Source: Corynebacterium sp. ACRPH
Lineage (GTDB): Bacteria; Actinomycetota; Actinomycetes; Mycobacteriales; Mycobacteriaceae
Direction of reading: 5' to 3'
Assembly: GCF_022347285.1 (NCBI RefSeq)
Contig: NZ_JAKRND010000016.1
Span: 1 to 55,632 of the forward strand
Length of the DNA: 55,632 nt
The translations under genes were made by a program, and so were the position numbers. Below the pieces are notes generated by a model. The model was not told the origin of the DNA, searched no databases, and saw only the letters and a list, made by a program, of their open reading frames with translations. Position 1 is the stretch's first letter. Each line of letters opens with the position of its first letter. Of this stretch, positions 16,161 through 27,186 are shown in pieces.

Positions 16161-16517
16161 ATGGCTAATTCCTCTCGCATTGCTTCCATCGCTGTGGCTG
16201 GCGTTCTTACTCTGTCCAGCGCCGCGGGCATCGCTGGCGCCGCGGACGCTGATTCCGCCTCTGAAACCCTCCAGCCGCTGCCGACCGTCGAGACCCCCAA
16301 GGCTCCTGCGTCGGGCAGCTTGGGCAGCTCTTCACGCGTGCCGAAGGCCTGCCAGAAGCTGGACCAGCAGATCGAGAAAGTCCGTAAGCAGTGGGACGAA
16401 GCAGTCGCCGAGCAGGACATCTACAAGGCTAACGGCCTGCGCATGGAGTTCGGCAACCTCGCCGCTAGCTACTACCAGTGCCGCCTGGCCGGAAACACTC
16501 TGGCAGGTTCGCTGTAG
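16161..16517 (+). CDS. Small exported protein of unknown function, 118 aa
   Basis: I chose the ATG at 16161 because a clear signal peptide starts there (ANSSRIASIAVAGVLTLSSAAGIAGAADA, cleavage likely near residue 28). TATATT also ends 7 nt upstream, which fits a leaderless mRNA. The mature part has a Pro/Ser-rich linker (about 35-60) and a helical region (KACQKLDQQIEKVRKQWDEAV ... YYQCRLAG) with two cysteines that could form a disulfide. I do not recognise a family. It may be a small envelope protein. The next gene, coaE, starts 16 nt after its stop but has its own -10-like hexamer. Confidence 0.8.
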   Translation: MANSSRIASIAVAGVLTLSSAAGIAGAADADSASETLQPLPTVETPKAPASGSLGSSSRVPKACQKLDQQIEKVRKQWDEAVAEQDIYKANGLRMEFGNLAASYYQCRLAGNTLAGSL

Positions 16518-16533
16518 GCGCTAGCATGGCCTC

Positions 16534-17118
16534 ATGATCACAATTGGGCTGACTGGTGGAATCGGATCCGGCAAGTCAACCGTCTCTTCGCGGTTGGCGG
16601 AGCTCGGTGCTTTTATTGTTGACGCCGACCTGGTGGCGCGCGAGATCGTCGAACCAGGTCAGCCAGCTTTGGCCGAGCTGGCGGAAGCCTTTGACGGGGT
16701 GCTGAACCCCGACGGCACGTTAAACCGCGCGGAGCTGGCCAGGCAGGCTTTCGCCACGCCGGAGGCGACGGAGAAGCTCAACGCGATCACCCACCCGCGC
16801 ATTCGTGCCCGCACCGAAGAGCTGTTTAAGCAGGGGAGGGAGTCGGGCGCACAGGTGCTCGTCTACGACATGCCGCTGCTCATCGAAAACGGTGAGGTCG
16901 ACAAGGTCGACCACGTGTTGGTGGTGGACGCTCCCGACGAGCTGCGCATCGACCGGCTAGTGCAGCACCGCGGTTTGGACGAGGACGACGCGCGCCGCCG
17001 CATTGCCGCCCAGATCGACCGCGAGACCCGCCTGAATGCGGCGGACACGGTGCTGGATAACTCCGGATCCCTGGAAAGCTTCCTCGAGCAGGTCGACGGC
17101 TTCTGGGACGGGATCTAG
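16534..17118 (+). CDS. coaE: Dephospho-CoA kinase
   Basis: A 194-aa protein catalysing the last step of coenzyme A synthesis, phosphorylation of dephospho-CoA. The P-loop GGIGSGKST is at residues 8-16, the substrate motif VDADLVAREIV at about 30-40, and the lid/arginine region RLVQHRGLDEDDARRRIAAQ at about 135-155. Length and motifs are those of short actinobacterial CoaE. The ATG at 16534 has TAGCAT 6 nt upstream and no Shine-Dalgarno, so the mRNA is probably leaderless. It is followed by a decayed gene on the opposite strand, then by uvrB; coaE-uvrB neighbourhood is common in corynebacteria. Confidence 0.95.
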   Translation: MITIGLTGGIGSGKSTVSSRLAELGAFIVDADLVAREIVEPGQPALAELAEAFDGVLNPDGTLNRAELARQAFATPEATEKLNAITHPRIRARTEELFKQGRESGAQVLVYDMPLLIENGEVDKVDHVLVVDAPDELRIDRLVQHRGLDEDDARRRIAAQIDRETRLNAADTVLDNSGSLESFLEQVDGFWDGI

Positions 17119-17536
17119 AACCTACTACCAGAAGCGCGGAATGCCGGCGCGCGTAATCGCGGGCAACCTCCAGGCGGCGCTGCAGGTTGGGGTGTACGGA
17201 ACCGTCCGGGTTCAGTCCATTGCCCAGTACCACCACAGTGGCTCGCGGATTGGTGCCCTTGCCAGGAGCCTTCACAGGAGCCTCCAGCACCTTGAGAATG
17301 TGGCTCACCTCGGCGCGTCGGGCGGGGGAGAGCCGATCCAGTGCGGGACGGGGATCCTGGTTCAGATACTGGGCGGCGATGGCGGCCGCGGAGTAGGCGT
17401 CATCAACAGTGCGAGCAGTACGCGCACCGCTGGGACCAACCGGTAACAGCTCGCCAGGAATATCGACGGTGTTGGGTCCGATCGGCGCAGAACCAGCAAC
17501 GATCGGCGGGACGGCGGGTGGTGTCCGGGGTGGCAA
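17119..17536 (-). pseudogene. Remnant of a secreted DUF218 (YdcF/SanA-like) protein
   Basis: A minus-strand frame between coaE and uvrB encodes a recognisable first half of a DUF218 protein. It reads ATVVVLGNGLNPDGSVHPN followed by LQRRLEVARDYARR, typical of the first strand-loop-helix. It then loses similarity after SALLVVGSRSRP and runs antisense into coaE. The catalytic second half of the family is missing. The N-terminal side begins with a possible TTG at 17536 ([15 protein letters not shown]), so a signal peptide may also be lost. Upstream residues ([18 protein letters not shown] ... [15 protein letters not shown]) look like a real protein. I read it as a gene decayed at the 3' end and perhaps at both ends. 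Confidence 0.6.
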
Positions 17537-17550
17537 GTAGACTAGCGGGC

Positions 17551-19698
<2,148 letters not shown>

Positions 19699-19708
19699 TA
19701 TTAGAGTT

Positions 19709-20143
19709 ATGTACAACACAGTCGTGGTCGGAACCGATGGGTCGGAATCTTCTTTTCTAGCAGTGCGACGCGCCGCGGGCGTAGCCGCCGCCATGGACGC
19801 GGAGCTCGTCCTGGCCAGCGCGTATGTGGGGGAGCACGCGGATACCGCGACCAAGCAGACCACTGCGGTGGAAGGGGAGATGTCCGCGGCTGAGGTGTTG
19901 GCGTCCGCACGAAAAGAGGCCGAAGGCGAGGGCGCCAAGAAGGTCCGTGCGGTGCTAAAGGAAGGCGACCCGGTAGAGGCGCTGATGAGCATCGTCAAGA
20001 GCGAGGAGGCGGACCTGCTGGTCGTCGGCAACCGTGGGATTAACTCGCTGACCGGGCGCCTGCTGGGCAGTGTGCCAGCCGATGCGGCGCGCCAGGCGGA
20101 GTGCGATGTGATGATCGTCCACACCGTCGGCACCAGGGACTAG
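19709..20143 (+). CDS. Universal stress protein (UspA family)
   Basis: A single-domain 144-aa Usp protein. The N-terminal strand TVVVGTDGSESSFLAV and the C-terminal ATP-binding signature VVGNRGINSLTGRLLGSV (G-2x-G-9x-G-S) indicate the ATP-binding subclass. Such cytoplasmic dimers respond to stress or starvation; the precise role here is unknown. The ATG at 19709 is preceded at 7 nt by TAATAT with no Shine-Dalgarno. It thus probably has its own leaderless transcript rather than depending on uvrB, whose stop is 10 nt upstream. It is convergent with the HelD-like gene. Confidence 0.93.
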   Translation: MYNTVVVGTDGSESSFLAVRRAAGVAAAMDAELVLASAYVGEHADTATKQTTAVEGEMSAAEVLASARKEAEGEGAKKVRAVLKEGDPVEALMSIVKSEEADLLVVGNRGINSLTGRLLGSVPADAARQAECDVMIVHTVGTRD

Positions 20144-20169
20144 CCCTTCTTGATCCGCGCTAGACCCGC

Positions 20170-22488
20170 TTAATCCCAGGGCAACGGGCGGGCATGCACA
20201 ACCGTCAGGCCCTGGGTGGCGCGCGTCATGGCCACGTAGAGGTCGTTGAGCCCCTGGGGGGAGCTCTCCACAATGTCCGCCGGCTCGACCAGGATCACCT
20301 CGTCGAACTCCAGGCCCTTCGCGGCGGCGGTATCCACAAGCACAACTTCCACGCCCGCTTTTTCCGCCTCGGATTGCTCCGCTGCCTGCTCCGTCACAAT
20401 GTCCTTTAGGCGCGCGGGGTCAGCGGTAATCACACCGATCAGGCCGGATTCACCCGTGAGCTCCCGGGCCTGCTCGACCGTCGCCTGAACCTTCGAATCG
20501 AGCTCGGCGCCGGTCGCCGCCTTGGCATACCGCACCCCGGTACCCGATTCGCGCAGTGCCAGGGGAGAAGGCTGCGAGGGGTCGATCTCGTGCAACAGCG
20601 GCGCGGCAAGATCCGCAATGTCCTTCGGAGTGCGGTAGTTCACCGTCAGCTGGTGCAGGTGCCAGCGGTCGGCCACGAAAGGTGAAAGCGCCTCCGCCCA
20701 GCTATCCACCCCGCCGGGGTTGCCGGTCTGCGCCGGGTCGCCCACCAACGTCATCCACTTGTTCGGCGAGCGGCGGAACACCATCCGCCAGGCCATTTCG
20801 CTGAGCTCCTGCGCCTCGTCGACGATCACGTGCCCGAATGCCCACCGGCTATCGGCTGCCGCCCGTTCGGCAGTCGTGCGGTGGTCGCGGATTCGCTGGC
20901 GGGCGGCCAGCGTTTCGGCGTCGATAACGTCGTAGGCCATCAGCACTTCGGGCGCGAAGCCGTCGTCCAGGTCCTGGCTGGCCGAGCCGGTGAGGATGTC
21001 CAGTGCCTCCTGCGCCTCGGTGATCTTCTCCAACCACTGCTCGCGCTCTTCGGCGGCGGTCTCCTCGTCGGAGACATAGCCCAGCATGTCGATTAGTTCG
21101 TCGATGAGTGGCGCGTCGGCGTCAGTCCATTCACCGCTGGGGTGGGCGGCCAGGCCGCGCCACGTGTCCTCGTCGTAGTCGACGGCGATGGCCGCCGGGT
21201 CTGCGTACAGCCGCTCCAGCACCTGGTTGGGGTGCAGCTCGGGCCAGAATTGCCCCAGTGCGTCCACGACCGTCGGATCCGCACCGAGTTCCTCGCGTAG
21301 GGTGGCGATGTCGCCCTTGCCCAGCAGGTTTTCGCCTCCCAGCGGGTCGGCGCCGATGCTTTCGCCCAGGGCCTCCGCCAGCGAATTCAGCCCGCGGTCG
21401 AGGAAGGCTGCCCGCGCATGATTGTGCGGCTTGCGGGAGCGCCGCGCACGAGTCCTGGCCGCCCGCACCATCTTCGGCGTGAGCTGCACGTTGAGCCCGT
21501 CGATGCTGATGTCGATGCTGTCTTCCGGCACGGTCTGGTAGGTCTTGATCGCATCAGCCAGGATCGTCAGCATCTCCGCCGAGCCCTTGACTTCGCGCGC
21601 TAGCAGGTTCGTCTCCGGCACGGTGTGCAGGTTCGGCAGCAGGGTGCCGGGGGTTGCCAGCACCACGCCAGTTTCGCCCAGCGAGGGCAGCACCTGCGAA
21701 ATGTAGGAAAGGAAGCGGTCGTTAGGGCCGATGATCAGCACGCCCGTGTTATCGAGCTGCTCGCGCCACGTGTACAGCAGGTACGCCGCCCGGTGCAGCG
21801 CCACGGCAGTCTTGCCGGTTCCAGGCGCTCCCTGGACCACGGTCACGCCACGGTGTGCGGCGCGGATGATCGCGTCCTGTTCCGCCGCGATCGTCTCTAC
21901 GATGTCTTGCATATACGCGGTGCGCGCCCTGTTGACGGCATCGAGTAGCGCTTCTTCTTTGGCGACGCCCCCTCGCGGCCCAGTACCTACCGCATCGGTC
22001 GGTCCTGCCGTGGTGGATAGCTGTTCGTCTGCCACGCTGCGCACCGTCCGACCACGGGTGGTGATGTGCCGCCGCGTGTGTACCCCGTCGGGGCGCAGGG
22101 TGGTGGCTAGGTAGAAGGGGCGGGCCAGGGGAGCGCGCCAGTCCATCAGCAGGGTGCGCATCTGCTCGTCGTCATCGTGTAGGCCGATGCGCCCGATGTA
22201 TCGGCGATCCAGGTGTTCGTTTCCGGGGACGGGGTTCTCCGCCTCCGCATCCTCCACGTCGATGCGCCCGAACATCAAACCAACCTCTGCCGCAGAGTAG
22301 GAATCCAGGCGTTGAGCAATGTCGCGTGCCTCGCGGTCGCGCACCATCAGACCCTGCGGGTCGTCGATATCGGCCTCCAGTCGGACAGCCTTGAGCCGCT
22401 GTTCCAGCTTCTCGCGGGCTTGGTCGACCCGTTCTAGGAGGTCGTCGAGGTAGCGCTGCTCGGCAGCGATGTCGTCGGTGGGCGACAA
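20170..22488 (-). CDS. helD: HelD-like UvrD/Rep-family helicase (RNA polymerase recycling factor)
   Basis: A 772-aa SF1 helicase-like ATPase. The N-terminus is a long coiled-coil (EQRYLDDLLERVDQAREKLEQRL), followed by the HelD-type segment YIGRIGLHDDDEQMRTLLMDWRAP, Walker A QGAPGTGKTAVALHRAAYL (about 216-235), HVIVDEAQELSEM (Walker B) and VAMTRATQGL near the end. Actinobacterial HelD proteins remove stalled RNA polymerase from DNA and some protect against rifampicin. The only suitable start is TTG at 22488 with GAAGGGA upstream; no ATG or GTG lies in frame before it. It is transcribed alone, between usp (convergent) and the doxX terminator. Confidence in HelD rather than a generic UvrD is good from the N-terminal arm. 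Confidence 0.87.
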   Translation of the reverse strand: MSPTDDIAAEQRYLDDLLERVDQAREKLEQRLKAVRLEADIDDPQGLMVRDREARDIAQRLDSYSAAEVGLMFGRIDVEDAEAENPVPGNEHLDRRYIGRIGLHDDDEQMRTLLMDWRAPLARPFYLATTLRPDGVHTRRHITTRGRTVRSVADEQLSTTAGPTDAVGTGPRGGVAKEEALLDAVNRARTAYMQDIVETIAAEQDAIIRAAHRGVTVVQGAPGTGKTAVALHRAAYLLYTWREQLDNTGVLIIGPNDRFLSYISQVLPSLGETGVVLATPGTLLPNLHTVPETNLLAREVKGSAEMLTILADAIKTYQTVPEDSIDISIDGLNVQLTPKMVRAARTRARRSRKPHNHARAAFLDRGLNSLAEALGESIGADPLGGENLLGKGDIATLREELGADPTVVDALGQFWPELHPNQVLERLYADPAAIAVDYDEDTWRGLAAHPSGEWTDADAPLIDELIDMLGYVSDEETAAEEREQWLEKITEAQEALDILTGSASQDLDDGFAPEVLMAYDVIDAETLAARQRIRDHRTTAERAAADSRWAFGHVIVDEAQELSEMAWRMVFRRSPNKWMTLVGDPAQTGNPGGVDSWAEALSPFVADRWHLHQLTVNYRTPKDIADLAAPLLHEIDPSQPSPLALRESGTGVRYAKAATGAELDSKVQATVEQARELTGESGLIGVITADPARLKDIVTEQAAEQSEAEKAGVEVVLVDTAAAKGLEFDEVILVEPADIVESSPQGLNDLYVAMTRATQGLTVVHARPLPWD

Positions 22489-22571
22489 GGTGGGTGGGGG
22501 TTCCCTTCTGAGTCTGGGCTTTTAAGGATAGAGCACGCCAGTTTACTCCCTCTGCGATGCTTTCGATAGCA

Positions 22572-22605
22572 AAGAACCCCTGGTAGCTGAACTAACCAGG
22601 GGCTC
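22572..22605 (-). terminator. Terminator after the doxX-like gene
   Basis: AGAACCCCTGGT / ACCAGGGGCTCT form a long stem with a 9-nt loop, 17 nt after the stop of the minus-strand DoxX gene. The minus-strand tail TTCTTTG is modestly T-rich. Confidence 0.75.
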
Positions 22606-22621
22606 TAAGTGTATTTAGCTC

Positions 22622-23461
22622 TTACTTGAAGCGCTTTTGCGCCTTCTTCTGAGCTTTCTTTGCTCGCTTCTGTGCCTTCTGGGCGCGCTTGCGGGACTTC
22701 TTGGTGGCCTTCTGAACGTCCTTCTTCAGGCCTTCGGTGTCGAAGTCGTCCCATGCATCCTGTGCCTTGGCAGCAGCGGACTGTGCGTAGTCGGAAGCCT
22801 GATCGCCGAACTCAGCTGCGCGCTCGCGCAGATTCTCGGCCGTTTCCTTCCACTCGTCCTGGTGCTCGTCCACGTAGTCGGCAACCTTATCCTGTACCTG
22901 GCCAGCAACCTCCTTCGTCTTGGCGAAGAAGCCCTGGGCCTGGTCGGAAGCGCTGACAGCGAAGGCCTTGGACTGGGTCTGAGCGTTCTCCAGCATCTTC
23001 TGCTGCTCAGTCTTGCCCGGCATTGCCTGCTGCGCACGCCACTTCAGCCCCGGCTTGCCGGCGGTATCTGCAGAGGTGATAACCAGGCCACCCAGCAGCG
23101 CCAGGTCGGTCACTAGGCCGCGGATCTCCTCCTTACGCTCCGCACCATTGGAAGCATTCCAGAATGCGTGGCGGGACAGCGCGGTCGGGATCTGCACGGC
23201 GGCCAGGGTAGCGGCGGCCAGGCGCGGAGCCTTACCGGTGGCCAGCAGGGCAGAGGCGACGACCTTGGTGGTGCCAACCACGCGCACGGTGGTCTCAGCA
23301 TCGTCAGGAATCAGGCCGGCCTTATCCTGCGGAAGCACGGAACGCAGAGTGCCGTTGATAGCCTTTGCGTCTTCTGCATATTCGTTGCTGTTCAGCAGCA
23401 TCTGGGCGCCGTCAACGGCGAAAGCGGAAGCCAGCAACGGGCGGGCAAGAGTACGGAACAT
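22622..23461 (-). CDS. DoxX family membrane protein with basic C-terminal tail
   Basis: A 279-aa protein. The N-terminal half (about 1-135) resembles DoxX: RTLARPLLASAFAVDGAQML, then VVGTTKVVASALLATGKAPRLAAATLAAVQIPTA and GLVTDLALLGGLVI, giving about four membrane segments. After about 150 it becomes a long charged helix (FFAKTKEVAGQVQDKVADYVDEH). The last 30 residues are almost only Lys, Arg, Ala and Gln (KKSRKRAQKAQKRAKK, KAQKKAQKRFK). Such a tail should bind nucleic acid, teichoic/lipid phosphates or the membrane face. DoxX proteins are linked to redox and thiol stress in other actinobacteria. ATG 23461 has GAGGAG upstream. It is monocistronic, with a terminator downstream. Confidence 0.85.
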   Translation of the reverse strand: MFRTLARPLLASAFAVDGAQMLLNSNEYAEDAKAINGTLRSVLPQDKAGLIPDDAETTVRVVGTTKVVASALLATGKAPRLAAATLAAVQIPTALSRHAFWNASNGAERKEEIRGLVTDLALLGGLVITSADTAGKPGLKWRAQQAMPGKTEQQKMLENAQTQSKAFAVSASDQAQGFFAKTKEVAGQVQDKVADYVDEHQDEWKETAENLRERAAEFGDQASDYAQSAAAKAQDAWDDFDTEGLKKDVQKATKKSRKRAQKAQKRAKKAQKKAQKRFK

Positions 23462-23578
23462 TTGGGTCTACACACTCCTCATTAGTTGGTGGCACGACCC
23501 TTTACTGCGTCTAGTCGTGCTCGAACAATCTCCCAGGTTACCTGAATCAATCTCACCGGGAGTGGGGTCCGGGGCTAC

Positions 23579-24265
23579 CTACCAGCCTCGCGCGGCCCAC
23601 TCATCCAACTTTCCCTTTTCCTCCCCGACGGAGGTGGAATCGCCGTGACCAGGGTGGATTCGAGTTTTTTCGGGGAGGGTGAAGATCCTGTCGCGCACGT
23701 CGCCCAGGAGCTGCTGGAACTGCTCAGGGCTATTTGTTTTTCCGACGCCACCGGGGAAAACACTGTCACCCACCCACGCTCGTGGCACGCGCCCGTCGGC
23801 CAGATCCAGCACCGCCAAGCCGCCCGGGGTGTGGCCGCGCAGCTCGACTACCTGCAAACCCAGCCCAGGCAGCTGTGCGCCAGCCAGATCCAGCGATTCC
23901 AGCGATCCCTCGTCGTTTCCGTACACTCGGTCTGGTGCCACGGGCAGCGCCTCGGCATCCAGGCGCGGCCCGTGGTGGCGAGCGCCTGTCGCCTTTAGGA
24001 CGTCTGCCAGCGCGCGAGTGTGGTCTGCATGCTGGTGGGTCGTGAGCACGTCGGTGATACGTACACCCAGCTGTTCGGCCAGGCCTAGCAGGTGTTCTGC
24101 ATCGTCGGCGGCATCCACCAGCAACGCCTCGCCGCCCCGGCACAGCAACCAACAATTGTTGTCCATAGAACCCACGGTCGTCACTGCGTACGTATGGGCG
24201 TCAGAACTAAGAACCTGCACGTCGCGAGGTGCGGAAAGATGGCTAAATTCAGTAACTTGCTGCAT
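23579..24265 (-). CDS. MBL-fold metallo-hydrolase (glyoxalase II-like)
   Basis: A 228-aa metallo-beta-lactamase-fold hydrolase. It has the metal-binding motif TTHQHADH (His77, His79, Asp81, His82), then RGHTPGG, VGDSVFPGG and IHPGHGD, all expected ligand regions. This pattern is the hydroxyacylglutathione-hydrolase-like subgroup, which in actinobacteria probably acts on mycothiol-derived or other thioesters; the substrate is unknown. It is divergent from uvrA with 74 nt between starts, a neighbourhood often seen in corynebacteria and mycobacteria. The start at ATG 24265 is near MQQVTEFSHLSAP. Confidence 0.9.
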   Translation of the reverse strand: MQQVTEFSHLSAPRDVQVLSSDAHTYAVTTVGSMDNNCWLLCRGGEALLVDAADDAEHLLGLAEQLGVRITDVLTTHQHADHTRALADVLKATGARHHGPRLDAEALPVAPDRVYGNDEGSLESLDLAGAQLPGLGLQVVELRGHTPGGLAVLDLADGRVPRAWVGDSVFPGGVGKTNSPEQFQQLLGDVRDRIFTLPEKTRIHPGHGDSTSVGEEKGKLDEWAARGW

Positions 24266-24339
24266 GGCACCACACTAGCGATGTCTCGGCGATGGCGTAG
24301 ACTAGCAGGGTTGATGCTTCAACAAATAAGGAGTGAATA

Positions 24340-27186
24340 GTGGCCGATCAGCTGATTGTCCGTGGAGCCAGCGAACACAACCTCAAGGGCGTGGATATCG
24401 ACCTGCCGCGCGACAAGATGATCGTGTTTACAGGGCTGTCCGGCTCGGGCAAATCCTCCCTAGCCTTCGACACCATTTTCGCAGAAGGCCAGCGCCGGTA
24501 CGTCGAATCTTTGAGCTCCTATGCGCGCATGTTCCTCGGGCGCATGGATAAGCCGGACGTGGAGCTGATCGAGGGGCTGTCCCCGGCGGTGTCCATCGAC
24601 CAGAAGTCCACGAACCGCAACCCGCGCTCGACCGTCGGCACGGTAACCGAGATCTTCGACTACCTGCGCCTGCTGTACGCCCGCACCGGCATTCCGCACT
24701 GTCCGGAGTGCGGCGGTGTGATCCAGCGGCAGACCCCGCAGGAGATCGTGGACCAGATCCTGGCGATGGAGCAGGGACTGAAGTTCCAGGTGCTCGCGCC
24801 GGTGGTGCGCACCCGAAAGGGCGAGTTCGTGGACCTCTTCGAGGACCTGGCCGCACAGGGCTACTCCCGCGTGCAGGTCGACGGGGCGGTGTACCAGCTG
24901 TCTGACCCGCCGACGCTAGAGAAGCAGGTCAAGCACGACATCGACGTGGTGGTGGACCGCCTGCAGGTGAAGGAATCCCAGAAGCAGCGCCTGACCGACT
25001 CGATCGAGACCGCTCTGCAGCTGGCCGATGGGATCGTGGTCCTGGACTTCGTGGGCTTGCCGGACGACGACCCGCACCGCACGCGCCGCTTCTCCGAGAA
25101 GATGGCCTGCCCGAATGGTCACGCGATCCAGCTGGACGAGTTGGAGCCGCGCACGTTCTCCTTTAACTCGCCCTACGGTGCTTGCCCTGCTTGTGACGGC
25201 CTGGGCACGCGCTTGGAGGTAGACGAGAAGCTGGTGATTCCGGACGAGGACGCAGCCGTGGTCGACGCGATCGCGCCGTGGTCGTCCAGCCCGAACAGCA
25301 AGTACTTCACCAAGCTGATCAACGCGCTGGGCGAGGCGATGGGCTTCGACCCGAAGTCCCCGTGGAAGGACCTGAAGGCCACCCACCGCAAGGCCATCCT
25401 GAACGGCCACAAGACGCAGATCAAGGTCAGCTACCGCAACCGCTACGGCCGTTCGCGCACGTACAACGCGCCCTTCGAAGGCGTGATGCCCTTCCTGAAG
25501 CGCAAGCTCGACCAGACCGATTCCGACTGGTCCAAGGAGCGCTACCGCAGCTACATGCGTGAGGTCGCCTGCCCGACGTGCGACGGCACGCGCCTGAAGC
25601 CGGAAGTTCTGGCCGTAACTATTGCCTCGGGCGAGCAGGAACTCTCCATCGCCGAGGTCTCTGATCTTTCTATTGCGGACGCCAGCAGCTTCCTCGACAA
25701 CCTTTCTCTAAGCAAGCGCGAGGAGATGATTGCCGGGGCAGTTCTGCGGGAGATCCAGGCGCGCCTGAAGTTCCTGCTGGACGTTGGCCTGAACTACCTG
25801 TCGATGTCCCGCTCCGCGGGCACGCTTTCCGGCGGTGAGGCCCAGCGCATCCGCCTGGCTACGCAAATTGGTTCCGGTCTGGCGGGCGTGCTGTACGTGC
25901 TGGATGAGCCTTCAATCGGCCTGCACCAGCGCGATAACGAGCGGCTGATCCGCACTCTGCAGCACCTGCGCGATCTGGGCAACACCCTGATCGTGGTGGA
26001 GCACGACGAGGACACGATCCGCACGGCCGACTGGCTGGTGGATATTGGTCCGCGTGCCGGCGAGTACGGCGGCGAGATTGTCTACCAGGGCGAGCCCAAG
26101 GGCATCCTCGAGGCGAAGGATTCCTTGACCGGCCAGTACCTGTCCGGTGAAAGGGTGCTGGCTGTCCCGGAGAAGCGCCGCCCGATCGATAAGGACCGGG
26201 TGCTGACGGTACACGGCGCCCAGGAAAATAACCTGAAGAACGTGGACGTCACTCTGCCGCTGGGCGTGCTGACGCTGATCACTGGTGTGTCGGGCTCCGG
26301 TAAGTCTTCCCTGATCAACGGCATCGTGGCGAAGTCTCTGAGCAACACCCTGAACAAGGCGCGCCAGGTGCCGGGACACCACAAGAAAATCACGGGCACG
26401 GAGCACTTGGACAAGCTGGTGCAGGTGGATCAGAGCCCGATTGGCCGCACTCCGCGATCCAACCCGGCTACGTACACGGGCGTGTTCGACAAGATCCGCA
26501 AGCTATTCGCCGAGACGACTGAGGCGAAGGTGCGTGGCTACACCGCGGGCCGGTTCTCGTTCAACGTCAAGGGCGGGCGCTGCGAGGCCTGCCACGGCGA
26601 TGGCACGCTGAAGATCGAGATGAACTTCCTGCCAGACGTGTACGTGCCCTGCGAAGTCTGCGAGGGCGCTCGCTACAACCGCGAGACGCTGGAGGTTCAC
26701 TACAAGGGCAAGTCCATCGCCGAGGTGCTGGACATGCCGATTTCCGAGGCAGCGGAGTTCTTCGAGCCCGTCACCTCGATTTCCCGCTACCTGAACACCC
26801 TGGTGGATGTGGGCCTGGGGTACGTCCGCCTGGGTCAGGCGGCCACCACCTTGTCCGGTGGTGAGGCACAGCGCGTGAAGCTGGCCGCCGAGCTGCAGAA
26901 GCGTTCCAACGGCCGGACGGTGTACATCCTCGACGAGCCGACCACCGGCCTGCACTTCGAGGACATCCGCAAGCTGATGCTGGTGATCCAGGGGCTCGTG
27001 GACAAGGGCAATAGCGTGTTCATCATCGAGCACAACCTGGACGTCATCAAGGCTGCCGACTGGATTGTGGACATGGGGCCGGAGGGCGGCTCCGGCGGCG
27101 GCACCGTTGTTGCCGAGGGTACCCCGGAGCAGGTTGCGGAGGTGGAGGATTCCCACACCGGCCGCTACCTGCGATCCATGCTCTGA
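24340..27186 (+). CDS. uvrA: Excinuclease ABC subunit A
   Basis: A 948-aa damage-sensing ATPase of nucleotide excision repair that loads UvrB. There are two ABC modules with Walker [10 protein letters not shown] (32-40) and GVSGSGKSS (649-657) and two LSGGEAQR signatures. The zinc-binding clusters are CPECGG, CPACDG and CEACHGDG ... [10 protein letters not shown]. The start is GTG 24340 with AAGGAG 6 nt upstream. A TAGACT hexamer near 24299-24304 would give a leader of about 30 nt. The last 22 nt overlap the 3' end of the convergent DUF2339 gene. Lengths and motifs are complete. Confidence 0.97.
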   Translation: MADQLIVRGASEHNLKGVDIDLPRDKMIVFTGLSGSGKSSLAFDTIFAEGQRRYVESLSSYARMFLGRMDKPDVELIEGLSPAVSIDQKSTNRNPRSTVGTVTEIFDYLRLLYARTGIPHCPECGGVIQRQTPQEIVDQILAMEQGLKFQVLAPVVRTRKGEFVDLFEDLAAQGYSRVQVDGAVYQLSDPPTLEKQVKHDIDVVVDRLQVKESQKQRLTDSIETALQLADGIVVLDFVGLPDDDPHRTRRFSEKMACPNGHAIQLDELEPRTFSFNSPYGACPACDGLGTRLEVDEKLVIPDEDAAVVDAIAPWSSSPNSKYFTKLINALGEAMGFDPKSPWKDLKATHRKAILNGHKTQIKVSYRNRYGRSRTYNAPFEGVMPFLKRKLDQTDSDWSKERYRSYMREVACPTCDGTRLKPEVLAVTIASGEQELSIAEVSDLSIADASSFLDNLSLSKREEMIAGAVLREIQARLKFLLDVGLNYLSMSRSAGTLSGGEAQRIRLATQIGSGLAGVLYVLDEPSIGLHQRDNERLIRTLQHLRDLGNTLIVVEHDEDTIRTADWLVDIGPRAGEYGGEIVYQGEPKGILEAKDSLTGQYLSGERVLAVPEKRRPIDKDRVLTVHGAQENNLKNVDVTLPLGVLTLITGVSGSGKSSLINGIVAKSLSNTLNKARQVPGHHKKITGTEHLDKLVQVDQSPIGRTPRSNPATYTGVFDKIRKLFAETTEAKVRGYTAGRFSFNVKGGRCEACHGDGTLKIEMNFLPDVYVPCEVCEGARYNRETLEVHYKGKSIAEVLDMPISEAAEFFEPVTSISRYLNTLVDVGLGYVRLGQAATTLSGGEAQRVKLAAELQKRSNGRTVYILDEPTTGLHFEDIRKLMLVIQGLVDKGNSVFIIEHNLDVIKAADWIVDMGPEGGSGGGTVVAEGTPEQVAEVEDSHTGRYLRSML

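Noticed and set aside
16100..16420. Longer N-terminus for the DUF4185 protein
   Set aside because: It would put about 100 residues, antisense to the small exported gene, before a signal peptide.
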